Assembly: GCA_021820805.1 (NCBI GenBank) | Contig: JAKADF010000130.1 | Coordinates: 1 to 8,224, forward strand | DNA from: Bacillota bacterium | GTDB taxonomy: Bacteria > Bacillota > Bacilli > Alicyclobacillales > Alicyclobacillaceae | DNA length: 8,224 bases | Reading direction: 5' to 3' | Notes under the pieces: model-generated | Seen by the model: the letters and a program-made list of their open reading frames with translations, nothing else | What the model was told of the DNA's origin: nothing | Database searches by the model: none | Shown here: positions 6,276 to 8,224 of the stretch, one piece after another | Layout: each line of letters opens with the position of its first letter | Position numbering within the stretch: the stretch's first letter is position 1 | Made by a program: the position numbers and the translations under genes

Positions 6276-6806
6276 TTAACTCCGTTCATCTAACTCGGAT
6301 ATCTCACTAAAAAAAGTGCTTGTCCCGTTTCGAATATCTTTTTCCATCTGTATTCTCAGCTTTTTGGCCAATGCCGGGTCCTTTCCGGAAGTGGTAATAG
6401 CAATTTGTAAATTTTTGTGCTTACAAATTGCTGGAACAATAAACGAGCAACTTTCCGGGCTGTCAGCAACATTCACAAACTTTCCGAGTTTACTTGCTTC
6501 CTCATAAACACATTGGTTTACCTCTCGATAATTCGTTGCTGCAAATACAAGAAGTGCATAACGGATGTCGCCTCTTCTATATTCTCTCCGGATGTGTTGA
6601 ACAAGCCCATTACGTACCCAGTCCTCAATTTGTTGACTTACCTTAGGACTAACAACAATCACGTATGCCATAGATTCAATTAACATTTTTATTTTTCGTT
6701 CTGCAACGTTGCCGCCACCTACGACAATACAAGGTTTGTCGACGAGATTTAAAAACAACCCATAATAGGGCGTAACCCGGTCATCCAAATACCACACATC
6801 CCTCAT
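6276..6806 (-). CDS. Precorrin-2 dehydrogenase (SirC / CysG N-terminal type)
   Basis: This enzyme oxidises precorrin-2 to sirohydrochlorin with NAD, the branch point for siroheme and anaerobic cobalamin synthesis; some family members also insert a metal. The 176-residue product has a Rossmann NAD loop, VVGGGNVAERKI (about 28-39), then FAATN, the family block VNVADSPESCSFIVPA (about 111-126) and ITTSGKDPALAKKLR (about 137-151). It lacks the uroporphyrinogen methyltransferase half of CysG, so that function must be supplied by another gene. The ATG at 6806 is used; GAGG lies four bases upstream, and a TTG one codon earlier is possible. The N-terminus has about 14 residues before the usual FLNL start of the domain. 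It lies 17 bases after the cbiA relic and five bases before cobQ, in one operon. Confidence 0.92.
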   Translation of the reverse strand: MRDVWYLDDRVTPYYGLFLNLVDKPCIVVGGGNVAERKIKMLIESMAYVIVVSPKVSQQIEDWVRNGLVQHIRREYRRGDIRYALLVFAATNYREVNQCVYEEASKLGKFVNVADSPESCSFIVPAICKHKNLQIAITTSGKDPALAKKLRIQMEKDIRNGTSTFFSEISELDERS

Positions 6807-6823
6807 CAATCCTCATTCTCAAT

Positions 6824-7183
6824 TCAAGCGTTCATTATGATACTTTGCGCAAGTTGATATAAAGCCCCTGCAATCTGGATAGAAGGCGCAAATCTCTGAA
6901 AGCCAAATACAATAGCAGCGGCACTGCTCTTGTAAAATACTTCTCTGACACGACTTGCCCCCAAGTACGGAGCCTCGTCATCGCCAAGCATTCAACTGTC
7001 AAGATTGCGTGAAACACGGCCGGTTGCAACTGTATGACGGCCCGGGTCAATATAATTCGGTCCAATTTTGTACCCCTGAACCACCTTGCCAAGCCTTGTA
7101 AATGCAGCCATTAACCCGATAGAAACTGTTGTTTTTCCGGCTCCGCTGCTCGTTCCCGATATCACAATTCTCGGCCGCTTCAT
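6824..7183 (-). pseudogene. cbiA: Collapsed cobyrinate a,c-diamide synthase gene (cbiA)
   Basis: Intact CbiA (about 450 residues) amidates the a and c side chains of cobyrinate. Here the ATG directly follows the cbiG stop, and the first 63 codons match well: [14 protein letters not shown] (10-23), [14 protein letters not shown] (with Asn where Asp is usual) and [11 protein letters not shown]. The next codon is TGA (6994-6992) where the family has TGG (SRNLDSW). The same frame continues with MLGDDEA ... REVFYKSS, then jumps to SAAAIVFGFQRF ... SIQIAG, which in the family lies about 60 or more residues further on, and ends LAQSIIMNA-stop, perhaps the native C-terminus. The EGVMGLYDG region and the whole glutaminase domain are missing. 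So the remnant has one nonsense codon plus large internal deletions that kept the frame. The ends stay tightly packed between cbiG and sirC, so the operon structure survived. Confidence 0.88.
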
Positions 7184-8224
7184 CTATCCATTCCTCTTTT
7201 CAAGATCGTCATTTACCAGACATACTGAAACAGTCACATTTCCATGCTTTACTTTTTCAATCAAGGCGGATTCAGCTCCAGATGATAACCTTGCCGCTGG
7301 CTCACTAACTCCATATGCCCCGACATACCTGTAGACCATATCTGACGGGTTTGAAAGTTTAACTGTATTAAGTTCATTTGCAGTAAACGTCTTAAGCTGC
7401 CAACCTTGACGACTGCACACTTCAAGCAAGCCCAGTTCATCTTGCTTAATATCAATGGTTGCTAAATTCCGGATACTTTTCATTGACAACCGCGCTTGCA
7501 AGAAGACATCCACAATCGCTTGCTCAATTTCATCGGCGAATGTCCCCCGGTTACAGCCAATGCCGACGACAAGTACCTTTGGACGATACAATACACAACA
7601 TTCACCAAGCGTACAACTTTCCTGTTCGGACAATAATCGATGTGTTACGACGAGTGCTGCTGAAGATGGCTGCAAAAATGCTTCCCGCATGCTGTGAAAT
7701 AGACGGATATTTACAGGAAGCGGATTATTGCCTGGCCACCATCCCCGCTCTCCGGATTCCTGGACAATATGAACGATTTCTCCATTAACAACTGCTGCAC
7801 TAGCCTTTTTTACCTGATCAAAGTTTTCAATTGTAAAACCAAATTCACGGCCAAGAAGGTCTACCACAATGGTTTGTGAAACATCAGAAGCAGTTGTGAT
7901 AATCGGTTTTGCATCAAGTATTTCTGCGATTTCACAGGCTAATCGGTTAGCACCTCCCAGGTGCCCGGAAAGTACAGAAATGACATGCTCGGCTCTATCA
8001 TCGACAACAACAATGGCTGGATCCGTTTTCTTGTCAACGAGAAGGGACGCAACGAGCCGAACCATGGCACCAAGAGAGAGAATACCGACGATTCCGCGGT
8101 ATACGTGGAAAATTTCAGATATAAGCTCTGAAACAGTACTTTGTAGCAAAGAGATACCAAGTTCCGCTTCATCGCCTTGCGCAAATTTTTCCGGATAAAA
8201 AACATCACAATCTGACGAGCCTTC
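7184..8224 (-). CDS. cbiG: CbiG, cobalt-precorrin-5A hydrolase (N-terminus outside window)
   Basis: CbiG opens the delta-lactone ring of cobalt-precorrin-5A, releasing acetaldehyde, in the anaerobic cobalamin pathway. The frame is open to the right edge, so about 346 residues are visible; perhaps 10-30 are missing. The visible start DVFYPEKFA ... ELISEIFHVYRGIVGI, followed by TDPAIVVVDD and SGHLGGANRLACEIAE (about 86-101), is the N-terminal domain. A variable middle region follows. The C-terminal domain starts near VVGIGCNRGTFADEIEQAI (about 219-237) and includes YGVSEPAARLSSGAESALI and VTVSVC near the end. A TTG at 8149 could be mistaken for a start, but the conserved sequence extends upstream of it. 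The stop TAG is followed immediately by the ATG of the cbiA relic. No lesion is seen. Confidence 0.95.
   Translation of the reverse strand, partial: EGSSDCDVFYPEKFAQGDEAELGISLLQSTVSELISEIFHVYRGIVGILSLGAMVRLVASLLVDKKTDPAIVVVDDRAEHVISVLSGHLGGANRLACEIAEILDAKPIITTASDVSQTIVVDLLGREFGFTIENFDQVKKASAAVVNGEIVHIVQESGERGWWPGNNPLPVNIRLFHSMREAFLQPSSAALVVTHRLLSEQESCTLGECCVLYRPKVLVVGIGCNRGTFADEIEQAIVDVFLQARLSMKSIRNLATIDIKQDELGLLEVCSRQGWQLKTFTANELNTVKLSNPSDMVYRYVGAYGVSEPAARLSSGAESALIEKVKHGNVTVSVCLVNDDLEKRNG

Noticed and set aside
6835..7092. 85-codon minus-strand ORF overlapping the cbiA relic
   Set aside because: It is in a different frame from the CbiA-like sequence. The CbiA similarity continues in the original frame past the TGA, so this is a shadow and not a frameshift continuation.
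1..8224. CRISPR arrays, tRNA or rRNA genes, phage genes, toxin-antitoxin pairs
   Set aside because: No regularly spaced repeats, no tRNA-like cloverleaf, and no proteins of these kinds were seen on either strand.

Overview
This 8.2-kb window looks like a chromosome segment of a low-to-moderate GC, spore-former-type Bacillota. Ribosome binding sites are strong AAGGAGG types, and the cobalamin genes are of the anaerobic (Cbi) type. One secreted protein carries an aromatic 'T-Y-x-P-I-x-Y' stalk motif of a kind I associate with Alicyclobacillus and relatives, so that family is my guess; the guess comes from recall and not from a search.

Right half (8224 to about 3620, all minus strand): a cobalamin/siroheme cluster. 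In transcription order it holds cbiG (N-terminus off the window), a collapsed cbiA, a SirC/CysG-N-type precorrin-2 dehydrogenase, cobQ/cbiP, then after a 0.24-kb gap a PduO-type cob(I)alamin adenosyltransferase and a small acidic protein of unknown function. cbiG, sirC and cobQ look intact. cbiA has an in-frame TGA in place of the expected Trp codon and has lost most of its interior. The adenosyltransferase has changes at several positions that are normally conserved.

Middle (about 3620 to 2041): a relic of what looks like an IS200/IS605-type right end, a clear Rho-independent terminator, a plus-strand gene for a secreted two-part protein, and upstream of it on the same strand a dead sulfotransferase readable only by joining three frames.

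Left part (2040 to 1, minus strand): a sulfotransferase, then cysD, then cysN, closely spaced as one operon. CysDN makes APS, the precursor of the sulfotransferase donor PAPS, so the set reads as a module for sulfating a cell product and not simply for sulfur assimilation. Two lesions affect it. The sulfotransferase reading frame has no normal start codon that includes its PAPS loop; the ATG at the ribosome binding site is one base out of frame. cysN matches its family for only about 37 codons and then runs into what looks like the end of an IS3-family insertion sequence.

No wholly new system is apparent. The most striking theme is parallel decay: sulfation (two sulfotransferases, cysN) and late cobalamin synthesis (cbiA, possibly the adenosyltransferase) both carry lesions in a short stretch, next to mobile-element traces.
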